From contig JAJCYT010000017.1 of assembly GCA_029262795.1 (NCBI GenBank), forward strand, positions 1-64,000: a DNA stretch of 64,000 bases, read 5' to 3'. The notes under the pieces were generated by a model. The model had not been told where the DNA came from, did not search any database, and was given only the letters and a program-made list of their open reading frames with translations. A program made the position numbers and the translations under genes. Each line of letters begins with the position of its first letter. Positions within the stretch are counted from its first letter, which is position 1. This DNA comes from Candidatus Fraserbacteria bacterium. Its GTDB lineage: Bacteria > Bipolaricaulota > Bipolaricaulia > RBG-16-55-9 > JAJCYT01. Below, piece by piece: positions 43,234-51,314 of this stretch.

Positions 43234-44238
43234 ATGCAACGATTGCCCCAATTTAAATACCACATGCCCAAAACGATTGACGATACATTGGCCATTCTCA
43301 ACGATCACGGACGAGATGCGATGCTCGTGGCCGGTGGCACAGATGTGTATCCCAAGATGAAGCGCAAGCAGTTTCGGCCCAAAGTGTTGGTCGGCTTAAA
43401 ACACCTGACCGATCTGCGTGCCATTCGCGGTGACCATCAATCGGGCATGGTGCTTGGGGCCAGTGCAACATTGACTGAGATTGCGAATCATCCCGAAATT
43501 GTCCAACACTATACTGGACTGGCCACAGCAGCCGGCGTGGTGTCCACCCCTGTGCTGCGAAATATGGGCACCATTGGTGGCAACATTTGCCTGGACACGC
43601 GTTGCAATTATTACGACCAAACGCAGGAATGGCGCAAGTCAATCGGATGGTGCAAAAAAGCGCCGGGCGATGGTCTCACCTCCGAGCAGGTGCCTTGTCG
43701 TGTGGCACCAGGCAGTCCCAAATGTTTGGCCGTGTCTTCAACTGACACTGCGCCCATGCTGATGGCGTTGGGTGCTGAAGTTACATTAATCAGCGCTAAA
43801 GGCGAACGACGGGTGCCAGTGGGGACGTTGTTTGGTGCAGATGGTATGAATTACCTCACCAAACAACCCGATGAATTGTTGACCGAAATTCATTTGCCGC
43901 CTGCCAATGGCGCCAAAACGTCGTATCAAAAATTACGTCGCCGCGGGGCTTTTGATTTCCCTGTTCTGGGGGCTGCGGTTTCAGTCACGATGAATGGTGA
44001 CCAAGTGGCGTCTGCCAAAGTGGTGTTGGGTGGGGTGGATTCTTTCCCTATCGAAGTGAAGGCCGCCGAAGAATTGATGGTGGGCCAAACTTTTTCTGAA
44101 GAACTGGCCGAAGCCGCAGGGCAGTCTGCGTTCAGGCCAGCCCGTCCGATGGACAATACTGACTTTCATTTGTATTACCGAAAAAAAATGGTGCCCATTT
44201 ATGTCAAGCGCGCACTACAGCAAGCGTTGGATGAATAA
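43234..44238 (+). CDS. FAD/[4Fe-4S] subunit of the 4-hydroxybenzoyl-CoA reductase (HcrB) type
   Basis: 334 residues. FAD-binding motifs are LVAGGTDVYPKMKRK and VLRNMGTIGGNICLD, typical of the middle subunit of xanthine-oxidase-family enzymes. A Cys-rich insert (CLDTRCNYYDQ, GWCKKAPGD, VPCRVAPGSPKC) is the extra [4Fe-4S]-binding loop known only from the HcrB branch. The C-terminal domain has KLRRRGAFDFPVLGAAVSV. The usual molybdopterin and [2Fe-2S] subunit genes are absent on both sides. It is followed by an overlapping HTH-GNAT gene. On its own it could serve as an NAD(P)H- or ferredoxin-linked electron carrier; this is inference. Confidence 0.88.
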   Translation: MQRLPQFKYHMPKTIDDTLAILNDHGRDAMLVAGGTDVYPKMKRKQFRPKVLVGLKHLTDLRAIRGDHQSGMVLGASATLTEIANHPEIVQHYTGLATAAGVVSTPVLRNMGTIGGNICLDTRCNYYDQTQEWRKSIGWCKKAPGDGLTSEQVPCRVAPGSPKCLAVSSTDTAPMLMALGAEVTLISAKGERRVPVGTLFGADGMNYLTKQPDELLTEIHLPPANGAKTSYQKLRRRGAFDFPVLGAAVSVTMNGDQVASAKVVLGGVDSFPIEVKAAEELMVGQTFSEELAEAAGQSAFRPARPMDNTDFHLYYRKKMVPIYVKRALQQALDE

Positions 44239-44941
44239 AAATATGAGCCGATCAAGATCACAGGTTGAAGACAGCATACTGGCCGAACTTAGAAAAGCGG
44301 CCAAAGAGCTGCACACCGAAGAACTTGCCGCCCGCGTTCACCTGACCCGACACACGGTGTCCAAATATCTACAGGTGATGAACGCTAAAGGCACGGTGCG
44401 TTTGCGCCGTTTGGGCAATGCCAAACTGTGGCAGGAATCGACCACTGATGTCGTCGTCCGTCCGCTTCAGATTGAAGATCTTTCCCAGATGATCGATATC
44501 GAAAAAGTGTTGCAGCGGCAGTGGCGCGAAGAAATGCCCAACCGTTCTGAACGTGCGCTGAAATCCGAACTCAAGGTGTTTCAAAAAACGATGGAACATC
44601 ATCTGCAACACACCGATCCTCAATTGCGATTAGGTGCTGAACTCGAAGGCACACTGGTGGGCTACATCATCGGTGAAATTCGTCTTTGGGAATTCGGTGT
44701 GGGGGTTGAGGTGGGCTGGATCAACGTGCTGGCTGTTGATCCCAATCACCAGCAGCGCGGCATTGGCCGTCAGTTGGGTGAAGCAATACTGGACAACATG
44801 AAAGACAAAGGGGTACAGCGTATCCGTACATTGCCTGACAGTTATTCTGGCGAAATGATTGCTTTTTTTCGCAGTCTGGGATTTCAAATTATTCCCATGC
44901 TGCCGATGGAAAAAAGACTTGATGCAAGTGGCAAAGACTAA
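44231..44941 (+). CDS. HTH-GNAT fusion regulator
   Basis: 236 residues from the ATG overlapping the previous stop by eight bases; another ATG four codons on is equally possible and neither has a strong ribosome site. Residues about 8-60 are a winged-helix DNA-binding domain (ILAELRKAAKELHTEELAAR, TRHTVSKYLQVMNAKGTVRL). Residues 80-225 form a GNAT domain with motif A (VLAVDPNHQQRGIGRQLGEA) and an acyl-CoA pocket segment (GVGVEVGWIN). An aromatic-CoA-linked GNAT (BadL) is known in Rhodopseudomonas benzoate control; by analogy this could sense acyl-CoA and regulate the operon. That link is inference. Confidence 0.8.
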   Translation: MNKNMSRSRSQVEDSILAELRKAAKELHTEELAARVHLTRHTVSKYLQVMNAKGTVRLRRLGNAKLWQESTTDVVVRPLQIEDLSQMIDIEKVLQRQWREEMPNRSERALKSELKVFQKTMEHHLQHTDPQLRLGAELEGTLVGYIIGEIRLWEFGVGVEVGWINVLAVDPNHQQRGIGRQLGEAILDNMKDKGVQRIRTLPDSYSGEMIAFFRSLGFQIIPMLPMEKRLDASGKD

Positions 44942-44954
44942 TCAGGAGGCGTAG

Positions 44955-45809
44955 ATGAGAAACGGTGGCAACCGTGTTGAACTCGATAAACTATTAAGTC
45001 AAGGCATTCCCAAGCCCAAAAATATTCCAAAGCACAATGAGCGCAGAATGATTCAGGGGCCGAAAGATGCCAAGCTAACAGGCAGCGAGGAACTTTATAA
45101 AGTTGTGACGACAGTTGCTATTGTACAGGCGGACACCGAAAATGGTTCCAGCCAGATTCAATCTCCGGCGCTACATCTGATGCAAAATGCCGAACATCGC
45201 CGTTTGCTGTGGGAAGTGATTTTGCAGGAGCAGGTTCACTTTTATCATGGCAATCGCATTGTCGAACAGCTTGAGCCTGAGCGTGCCTACGACATGATCA
45301 ACTGGGACATCGGCCAGCATCGCCTCACCGCCTTTAACAAGATCATCCGCACCGAAATGGAACTCGGTTTGTTCTGCTGTCTGGTGGACCGCGTGGGCAA
45401 ACATCAGTTGTCACAGTGGCTTGGCTCAACGTATGCGCCTTTGAAAGAATTTGGCGAACGCTATTGGAATGATGAAATTTTTCATATCAATTCGGGTTTC
45501 CGCATCATCGAAAATCTGTTGTATGGTCCGAACAGCGTTGAGATGCGTGATCATCTTGAAGAATTATTGTTCGACTGGCTGCCAGATATCCTGGCTATGT
45601 TTGGCAAAGAGGAAGGATCGGTCACTGAAGAACTGGCCATCGATGCAGGCATTAAGTGGATGACCAATTCCGATTCCAGACAACGTTATTATGATCGCGA
45701 AATTGTGGAGTTGGGCAAACGCTGGAACGTAAAAATTCCTGATCTGGACAGTTTCCAGGAGGTGTTTGATGCCTTTGATGCAGCCAAAGCTGCAAACAAA
45801 TCTGCTTGA
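44955..45809 (+). CDS. PaaA-like diiron (ferritin-like) oxygenase subunit
   Basis: 284 residues, starting after AGGAGG. IVQADTENGS matches the conserved QADTE of the phenylacetyl-CoA epoxidase catalytic subunit PaaA. The diiron ligands are visible as E62, E92-x2-H95 (QEQVHF) and E174-x2-H177 (NDEIFH). CCLVDRVGKHQLSQWLGSTY matches the PaaA signature LVDRAGxFQLxDFAGSSYAP. The ordinary partners PaaB, PaaC, PaaD and PaaE are not found here. The next gene overlaps by 41 bp and may be the structural partner. Likely cytoplasmic; an acyl-CoA substrate is suggested only by family. Confidence 0.85.
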   Translation: MRNGGNRVELDKLLSQGIPKPKNIPKHNERRMIQGPKDAKLTGSEELYKVVTTVAIVQADTENGSSQIQSPALHLMQNAEHRRLLWEVILQEQVHFYHGNRIVEQLEPERAYDMINWDIGQHRLTAFNKIIRTEMELGLFCCLVDRVGKHQLSQWLGSTYAPLKEFGERYWNDEIFHINSGFRIIENLLYGPNSVEMRDHLEELLFDWLPDILAMFGKEEGSVTEELAIDAGIKWMTNSDSRQRYYDREIVELGKRWNVKIPDLDSFQEVFDAFDAAKAANKSA

Positions 45810-46518
45810 GTTGGCAGGCGGCGACTCCAAAGTTGCCATCCTGGCACTGATTCAGAACGTAGCTGTCCATGCCTCCAATCAAGTGGCTGATGAAATTGTG
45901 CGTGCAGGCACACAGCCAATGCACCGTGTGGAAGTGATTTCCGCAGGGTTCCGCTATTCGCTGCGCGCTTGGCTGGCCTCACAAAAACTGTCCCGTGCGC
46001 CGTTTGAAAAAGTTGAACTGGCGGATGAGATCACTTCTTCTAAAGCTGCCTTCCTGCCGATTTTGCAAGCGCGCCCTGGCTATTGGGCCGAAACGGTGTC
46101 ATTGCTGTTGGCGATGGAAGTGTTTTACCTCAATTTGCTAGATGCCTTATCCGCACAAGAGCTTGAGGTCATCAAAAAAGAAACTGGCCTGCAAAAGATG
46201 ATGGAAGGCACACAGGATTTTGTTCAGTGGGCTGGCAATATTTACGACGATGGATTTAACTTAAATTCCAACGTTGATATCGCTTTGCGATATGTTCGCC
46301 CGTTGCGTCTGGGCGCACTGCCTGTGCTCTATGATATCTGGAAAGAATTGCTTGATGAATCTCTGGATGTCATTGCGCCTGTAATGAATCAAGCTCACAA
46401 AGACGGCGTGATCAACGTCGATCATAAAGCCTTTACTGAAAAACTTTATCAGGACATTGACAACGCTTTCAGCAAAGGGCTTTTCTATTTGCGAAACAAA
46501 CCTGTTCAGACTTCTTAA
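45769..46518 (+). CDS. Helical protein of unknown function, likely partner of the PaaA-like protein
   Basis: 249 residues. The ATG follows GGAGG by 6-7 bp and lies inside the end of the preceding gene, a 41-bp overlap that implies translational coupling. The protein is almost entirely helical and lacks E-x2-H pairs, Cys pairs, a signal peptide and membrane segments. Segments such as WAETVSLLLAMEVFYLNLLD and TGLQKMMEGTQDFVQWAGNI suggest a ferritin-like bundle without metal ligands. PaaC, the non-catalytic partner of PaaA, is such a bundle, so an equivalent role is a reasonable guess. No sequence-level match to PaaC can be claimed. Confidence 0.7.
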   Translation: MPLMQPKLQTNLLELAGGDSKVAILALIQNVAVHASNQVADEIVRAGTQPMHRVEVISAGFRYSLRAWLASQKLSRAPFEKVELADEITSSKAAFLPILQARPGYWAETVSLLLAMEVFYLNLLDALSAQELEVIKKETGLQKMMEGTQDFVQWAGNIYDDGFNLNSNVDIALRYVRPLRLGALPVLYDIWKELLDESLDVIAPVMNQAHKDGVINVDHKAFTEKLYQDIDNAFSKGLFYLRNKPVQTS

Positions 46519-46537
46519 TTTTTCAATATTGTGTGGA

Positions 46538-46564
46538 TGCTTCCCTAGCAATTCTAGGGAAGCA
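46538..46564 (+). terminator. Terminator hairpin closing the HcrB/PaaA-like operon
   Basis: TGCTTCCCTAG (46538-46548) pairs perfectly with CTAGGGAAGCA (46554-46564) around CAATT. A loosely T-rich tract (CTGCCTCTTTT) follows. It lies 20 bp after the stop of the 249-residue gene. Confidence 0.65.
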
Positions 46565-46613
46565 CTGCCTCTTTTGATCGTATATCATACAAACGGGAAG
46601 AGAGGTTTTTGAT

Positions 46614-47024
46614 ATGAAAAGTAAAGTTTTTTTATTGTTGGTCATTGTGGTGGCTGGTGTGGTTTTATGGCCTGCACCTGACCCTTTGGCCGATGTGCAA
46701 ACCGTTGCCCTGACCAGCAGTGATGGCTCCAGCAATTCATTCGGCGAACGCGTAATGGATGGCTTTGAAGTCGCATTGGGCGAAAACCGTAAAATCAAAA
46801 TTGTGTCCAGCGCATCCCAAGCGGATGCCATCATCACCATCGAACCGCAGGATGGCAACATCGAATTCAGCATTGGCAGCGACGGCTTTCACGGCTCGGC
46901 CAGCATCCGTTGCCTGGTCACCAAAAACGGAGAAACCTCCGTCATGTTCCTCAACATCACTTTGGACGAAAATGGCCTCAAGTCCGAAATCGTCGGCAGA
47001 AAATTCTGGGAAATTTGGAAATAA
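46614..47024 (+). CDS. Small membrane-anchored or secreted hypothetical protein
   Basis: 136 residues with GAGAGG 8 bp before the ATG. A single hydrophobic segment at residues 4-19 (KVFLLLVIVVAGVVLWP) is a signal anchor. The remainder, about 115 residues, is soluble and acidic, with alternating strands (ADAIITIEPQDGNIEFSIGS). One Cys (IRCLV) is unpaired. No family is recognised. It sits between the terminator at 46538-46564 and the sulfatase and could be transcribed with the latter. Confidence 0.62.
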   Translation: MKSKVFLLLVIVVAGVVLWPAPDPLADVQTVALTSSDGSSNSFGERVMDGFEVALGENRKIKIVSSASQADAIITIEPQDGNIEFSIGSDGFHGSASIRCLVTKNGETSVMFLNITLDENGLKSEIVGRKFWEIWK

Positions 47025-47082
47025 AGAACAATTCTTTCAATACTAAGAAGTATTAGGGCAATAAGTATTGAGAGAGGTTTAA

Positions 47083-48528
47083 TTGGTCAACTTCAAAAAA
47101 TTTCGGATTAAGCGTAGAACATTTTTAAAGCGAGTGCTTGGGGCATCCACTTTGTTGGGTGTAGGGCAGCATCGGTTTGCGTTTCAGCAGGAAACGAACC
47201 GGCCTAACATTCTGCTCATCATTGCGGATGACTTGGGTGTAGACAAGATCGCACTTTATAACGACATCAATGCTGCGACGCTCGCAAGCTCACAACCTGA
47301 AACACCGATGCTTTCTCGATTGGTAGACAGTGGCGTTATCTTTCGTCATGGCTGGGCCAACACCGTTTGTTCACCGACGCGGGCCAGCATCTACACGGGG
47401 TTGTATCCGTATCGACATGGCGTGGGCGTTCAGATCGAAGGGCGTGGCGGCTTGTCCACACAGGAAACCAATGGGGATGCCATTGTCACACTTTCTCAGG
47501 CGTTGCAGCAAAATGGTTATCGCACAGGATTATTTGGCAAATGGCATTTGGGCACGCAGCAGGCATCTTGGCCGATCAGTTTGGGTTGGGACTATCATGC
47601 AGGTGGGATGCGCGGAGGGATCGCGGATTATTGCGGTTGGGAAAAATCAGTCGGGCAGGCAAGTACAGGCAGTTATGTTGCTGGACAAACCAACGTCTAC
47701 GCCACCGAAGATGTGGTCAATGAAGCCGACGCCTGGATCAACAGTGAGTCAGGCACACCCTGGTTTGCGACGCTCGCCTTCAATGCACCGCACACGCCGT
47801 TTCACGAACCCAATACAGGGTGCAGCGGATGCGTGGAAAATTCTTCAATGTCTGATGCTGAAATGTTTAATGCCATGGTCGAGTGCATGGATGAACAGGT
47901 TGCCAACCTCCTCAACGGCATGGACGATGCGGAACTAAGTAACACACTCATCTTTTTTGTCGGTGACAATGGCACGCCTGCGCGAGTCGCGCCCGAACGA
48001 ATGAGATCCAAAGGCAGCATTTATCAAGGTGGTGTGCATGTGCCTTTTATAGCCGCCGATGGTGCGCATCTGGTTTCAACATCGAGTGTGACGCCCTATA
48101 TCAATGATCCTGGCCGTGTTTCAGAAACCTTGGTTCATGTCACCGATCTCTATGCCACCATCGCCGCCGCCACTGGAAGCGAAAACTTTATGGGCCAAAG
48201 CGCAGACAGCATCAGCTTTATGGATTCACTCAACGATGCGAACCAGGGTTCTGATCGCACTGTGTTGTTCTCCCAAAGCTATACGGACGTTCAAATCCTG
48301 GCGACCATCATGGAGCAGGAAACCAATCACAAATTGAATTACATCCAGCGTGAAGGCCAATCTGGATGCTACGAACTCTATGACATCAACATCGATCCTG
48401 ATGAAGCCAACAACCTGTTCAATAACTCAACCGTCTCAGAAATACAAACGCGATTGCTGGCATCCCTGCGTCAGTTCTCAGCCGATGGTAATGGCACAGC
48501 TTTCCCTAATTTGAGTAGCTGCGGTTAA
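47083..48528 (+). CDS. Secreted sulfatase (formylglycine-type, arylsulfatase family)
   Basis: 481 residues starting at a TTG behind GAGAGG. The leader KRRTFLKRVLGASTLL fits a Tat signal (RRxFLK), so it would be exported folded. NILLIIADDLG supplies the calcium-binding Asp pair. The maturation motif CSPTR begins at C96 (VCSPTRASIYTGLYPYRHG), the Cys that a formylglycine-generating enzyme converts. FFVGDNGTP gives the second metal site. It hydrolyses sulfate esters; whether aryl, steroid or glycan cannot be told. No formylglycine-generating enzyme lies in this window. It overlaps the convergent HIT gene by four bases. Confidence 0.93.
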   Translation: MVNFKKFRIKRRTFLKRVLGASTLLGVGQHRFAFQQETNRPNILLIIADDLGVDKIALYNDINAATLASSQPETPMLSRLVDSGVIFRHGWANTVCSPTRASIYTGLYPYRHGVGVQIEGRGGLSTQETNGDAIVTLSQALQQNGYRTGLFGKWHLGTQQASWPISLGWDYHAGGMRGGIADYCGWEKSVGQASTGSYVAGQTNVYATEDVVNEADAWINSESGTPWFATLAFNAPHTPFHEPNTGCSGCVENSSMSDAEMFNAMVECMDEQVANLLNGMDDAELSNTLIFFVGDNGTPARVAPERMRSKGSIYQGGVHVPFIAADGAHLVSTSSVTPYINDPGRVSETLVHVTDLYATIAAATGSENFMGQSADSISFMDSLNDANQGSDRTVLFSQSYTDVQILATIMEQETNHKLNYIQREGQSGCYELYDINIDPDEANNLFNNSTVSEIQTRLLASLRQFSADGNGTAFPNLSSCG

Positions 48529-49028
48529 ATCTCAGAGGTGAAATTTTTTAAAAGAACCTTCAAAAGGTGAGCGTATTTTTGCCTTTCGGTTTCGGGCAGG
48601 AAAGTTTTTGCGGCATCATTTAGATAGAGCTTGTCATTTTTGTATCTGGGGAATACATGGAGGTGGTAATGCCATACCTCTTGACTCCCTGGGCCATTGT
48701 GTTGACGAGTTGAAATGCCATCACAGCCGTAAGCTGTTTTCATGGCTGTGGCAACAGCTTTGGAAAACTCATTAATTTTTGAAAGTAAGGCTGTTGGAAT
48801 GTCATAAAGATTTTCATAGTGTTTGTTGGGGATAATTAGCACATGCCCAAAGTTCCTTGGCCATTGATGGGATGCGATAAATGTTGTAATAAAATCATCC
48901 CTGTAAACAATATCGCTTTGATTGGTAAAAACATTGCGATTGTCTTCATCTTCAATGCCGGAAACAACCAAACAAAAAGGGCAGACATAATCTGGAGGTG
49001 CGTGGTTGTGAATAAGTACCTCTTTCAA
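48525..49028 (-). CDS. HIT-family nucleotide-binding protein
   Basis: 167 residues. The histidine triad is H120-x-H122-x-H124 in VWHYHLHVFPRY. FGHVLIIPNKHYENLYDIP is the standard preceding strand. An N-terminal C16-x2-C19 pair (CPFC) could bind zinc, as in many HIT hydrolases. It probably hydrolyses a nucleotide-phosphoramidate or dinucleoside polyphosphate. The start is a TTG with a poor ribosome site; the true start is uncertain by a few residues. Its stop overlaps the sulfatase stop. Confidence 0.88.
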   Translation of the reverse strand: MKEVLIHNHAPPDYVCPFCLVVSGIEDEDNRNVFTNQSDIVYRDDFITTFIASHQWPRNFGHVLIIPNKHYENLYDIPTALLSKINEFSKAVATAMKTAYGCDGISTRQHNGPGSQEVWHYHLHVFPRYKNDKLYLNDAAKTFLPETERQKYAHLLKVLLKNFTSEI

Positions 49029-49074
49029 ACCCAGTCAGAATCATAATATTTTTGAATTTTATCTTGACAAACTA

Positions 49075-49104
49075 TTGAACGCTATAGGGCTTTTACGCTA
49101 TCCT
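49075..49104 (+). promoter_or_regulatory. Possible promoter of the 34-residue peptide gene
   Basis: TTGAAC (49075-49080) is separated by 18 bp from TATCCT (49099-49104). A TTGACA also lies at 49064-49069 but has no well-spaced -10. The proposed start of transcription would lie about 20 bp before the peptide's ribosome site. Confidence 0.35.
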
Positions 49105-49133
49105 AGGAGTAGAGGCATGAAAGGGGCAAGATC

Positions 49134-49238
49134 ATGAATTTAGGGGTATTTCTGTTTTTCTTTGTATTTTGGTTACTCAGCTTAACAGCCCTTGTGGGGT
49201 TTTTGTCTGGATCGGTGTGCGCAACATGCTATTTCTAG
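49134..49238 (+). CDS. 34-residue single-span membrane peptide ending in a CxxC motif
   Basis: The ATG is preceded by AAAGGGGC at 7 bp. The peptide reads MNLGVFLFFFVFWLL then SLTALVGFLSGS and ends VCATCYF. Twenty-five hydrophobic residues would span the membrane once, leaving a short tail with C-A-T-C. A possible promoter lies upstream and a perfect hairpin terminator follows at 49254, so it forms a complete unit of its own. No family is known to me. Being short, it needs expression evidence, but the surrounding signals are unusually clean. Confidence 0.5.
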   Translation: MNLGVFLFFFVFWLLSLTALVGFLSGSVCATCYF

Positions 49239-49253
49239 CTTCCTGATCCATTT

Positions 49254-49298
49254 ACGGACGTTGGTCCATGGGGGTGTACCAACGTCCGTTTGTTTTTT
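49254..49298 (+). terminator. Perfect rho-independent terminator of the peptide gene
   Basis: ACGGACGTTGGT (49254-49265) pairs perfectly with ACCAACGTCCGT (49278-49289) and is followed by TTTGTTTTTT. It lies 15 bp after the 34-residue ORF, with no other plus-strand gene in the unit. Confidence 0.88.
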
Positions 49299-49373
49299 AT
49301 GGCTTCCGCCGTCGGTTTCTCTTAATTCTAAAATTGGAAAATTATCTGTCGTGCCAACCATATTTTGATGACA

Positions 49374-50087
49374 TCAGCAGTTGGGTAGAAAGATCGAGAG
49401 ATTGTCCATCACTTCGTTGCCGTGCTGGTCTTTGGCAATCACTTTGAACACGATCAGACCGGAGTCAAATCGGTTGGGTTCAAACTTGATCCAACGGCTC
49501 CCAGGCTTTAACCAGCCGGGCACCAGAATGTCGCGGAAAGTGCCATCCGGCATTTGCTGGAAGAAGCGCACAAAGGCAATTCTGTTGACCGTGAGCGTGA
49601 CTTTAATCTGATCACACACAGTGGGATTTACAGGAAGATCTTTGAATTCGATATCGACAAAAAATCCAGGTTGCGTTACCTGAGCATCAACCAAATAGCT
49701 TTCGTAGCCAACGCCTGTCAAAATAGGGCCGTTGGTGGGCTGATAGCTGGCAACCACATCAACTTTTCGCAGGCCCGTACCCTGGGCAATGCCCTGAGCC
49801 ACATAGCGTCCTGTACCAATAGATCGAAAAGCAGGTGTGATGAAGCGTAACTCATCTCCGTTAGGATTGGACACCGTAAGTATGACATTCACCAAAACGG
49901 CTGGAATGGACACACCGTTCAATAGTGTATACACGTCAATAACAATGGTTTCGCCCGCTTGATAAAACGTTTTATCTGTATCTACCAGCACCGTAAATTC
50001 GGACACAACCGAAGTGTCTGCCATCATTGGCAATGCCAATGCGGTCAACAACCCAATCACCAACAGACCTGCTCTTAAAGACAACAT
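49374..50087 (-). CDS. Secreted hypothetical protein with Ig-like fold
   Basis: 237 residues from the ATG (MLSLRAGLLVIGLLTALALP) with AAAGGG 7 bp upstream; two more upstream in-frame ATG codons are less well placed. The signal peptide ends near MMADTS. The mature part is beta-rich (FTVLVDTDKTFYQAGETIVI), a pattern like macroglobulin MG2 domains or other Ig-like modules (YQAGETI). Only two Cys are present (TVCDQ and a terminal NC). No catalytic motif is seen. It is likely periplasmic or surface-located. Confidence 0.75.
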   Translation of the reverse strand: MLSLRAGLLVIGLLTALALPMMADTSVVSEFTVLVDTDKTFYQAGETIVIDVYTLLNGVSIPAVLVNVILTVSNPNGDELRFITPAFRSIGTGRYVAQGIAQGTGLRKVDVVASYQPTNGPILTGVGYESYLVDAQVTQPGFFVDIEFKDLPVNPTVCDQIKVTLTVNRIAFVRFFQQMPDGTFRDILVPGWLKPGSRWIKFEPNRFDSGLIVFKVIAKDQHGNEVMDNLSIFLPNC

Positions 50088-50209
50088 GGATTTCCCTTTC
50101 ATTCTCACGCAATTTATCGGGGCTATTCAGTGTAAGGATTTTTGACAGGCAACGTCAATAGCATTGGTGATTGACGTTGTGGTAAAATTCAGCTGCAAAG
50201 GAGTCTATA

Positions 50210-51142
50210 ATGAGTTCAGGCAAACTTGATCCGCAAATTGCAGCATATCTTGAAGAATTGAAAATGTTGAATGCCCCACCGCTTGAAACCCAGACACCTG
50301 AGCAGGCTCGCCTGAACAACATCGACACCAAAAAGCGTATTGGTGGCCCACTCAAGCCCGTTGCGAAAATAGAAGATCATGTTGTGCCAACAGAGGATTT
50401 CGATATTCCCATACGTATCTATACGCCGGAAGGAGAAGGGCCTTTTCCCGTTTTCATCTATTTTCACGGTGGCGGTTGGGTCACGGGTGATCTTAACACG
50501 CACGATGCCTTGTGCTGTTTCATTTGCAACGAGACGCCCTGCATGGTGGTGGCGGTGGATTATCGTCTGGCTCCCGAACACAAGTTCCCCGCCGCTGTTG
50601 TTGATGCGTTGGCCTCAACAAGATGGGTGCTAGAAAATATTTCATCTTTCGGCGGCAGCCATGTAAAAATCGCGATTGGGGGGGACAGTGCGGGGGGAAA
50701 TTTGGCAACCGTGGTGGCGCAGCATGTGGAAGGTTTGTGCTTTCAGGTGTTGATGTATCCGGTGATTGACTTGTCGAATCTCGATACGGACTCTTATCTT
50801 AATTTTGCAGAAGGCTATTTTCTCACTCGCAATGGTATGGCCTGGTTTCGGGACCATTATCTCAAAGATGAAGCGGATCGAACCCATCCAGATGCTTCGC
50901 CGTTGTTGTTTGATGATTTGAGTAAACAGCCACCCGCCCTCATTCTCACAGCAGGCTTTGATCCATTGCTGGACGAAGGCGAAGCCTATGCCAAACGCTT
51001 GAAAGCATCAGGGGTTTCGGTGGAATACATCTGCTATGAAGACAAAGTTCATGGGTTCATGACAATGGCTACGGTGGTTGACGATGCAGCTGAAGCCATT
51101 AAAAAGTGTGCATTGTCGCTTCAGAACGAATTTTTAGCTTAA
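50210..51142 (+). CDS. Alpha/beta hydrolase of the hormone-sensitive-lipase (HSL) esterase family
   Basis: 310 residues; AAAGGAG lies before the ATG. The oxyanion motif HGGGW is at 86-90. The nucleophile S160 sits in IGGDSAGGNLA. The acid D251 is in TAGFDPLLDEGE and H281 in VHGF. Those residues match the bacterial HSL/family IV esterases, about 310 residues long. It hydrolyses short acyl esters; the natural substrate is unknown. No signal peptide, so cytoplasmic. Monocistronic. Confidence 0.94.
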   Translation: MSSGKLDPQIAAYLEELKMLNAPPLETQTPEQARLNNIDTKKRIGGPLKPVAKIEDHVVPTEDFDIPIRIYTPEGEGPFPVFIYFHGGGWVTGDLNTHDALCCFICNETPCMVVAVDYRLAPEHKFPAAVVDALASTRWVLENISSFGGSHVKIAIGGDSAGGNLATVVAQHVEGLCFQVLMYPVIDLSNLDTDSYLNFAEGYFLTRNGMAWFRDHYLKDEADRTHPDASPLLFDDLSKQPPALILTAGFDPLLDEGEAYAKRLKASGVSVEYICYEDKVHGFMTMATVVDDAAEAIKKCALSLQNEFLA

Positions 51143-51314
51143 TATCGGGTTTTGTTCTGTTTTTGTTAAAGCAAGTTCTGAAAAAAATCCAAACGTTTCA
51201 AAAAATTTAAAAAAACTGGGCGAACTGTTGCTTAGATCACACTCTCGCTTGAACAAAAAATCATCTTTCTTCCATAGAGGCAAACGATGCACTATTGAAA
51301 GAAATTCAGTGCTC

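Noticed and set aside
43234..44238. Xanthine dehydrogenase FAD subunit
   Set aside because: The extra four-Cys loop is specific to the HcrB branch and the other subunits of xanthine dehydrogenase are absent.
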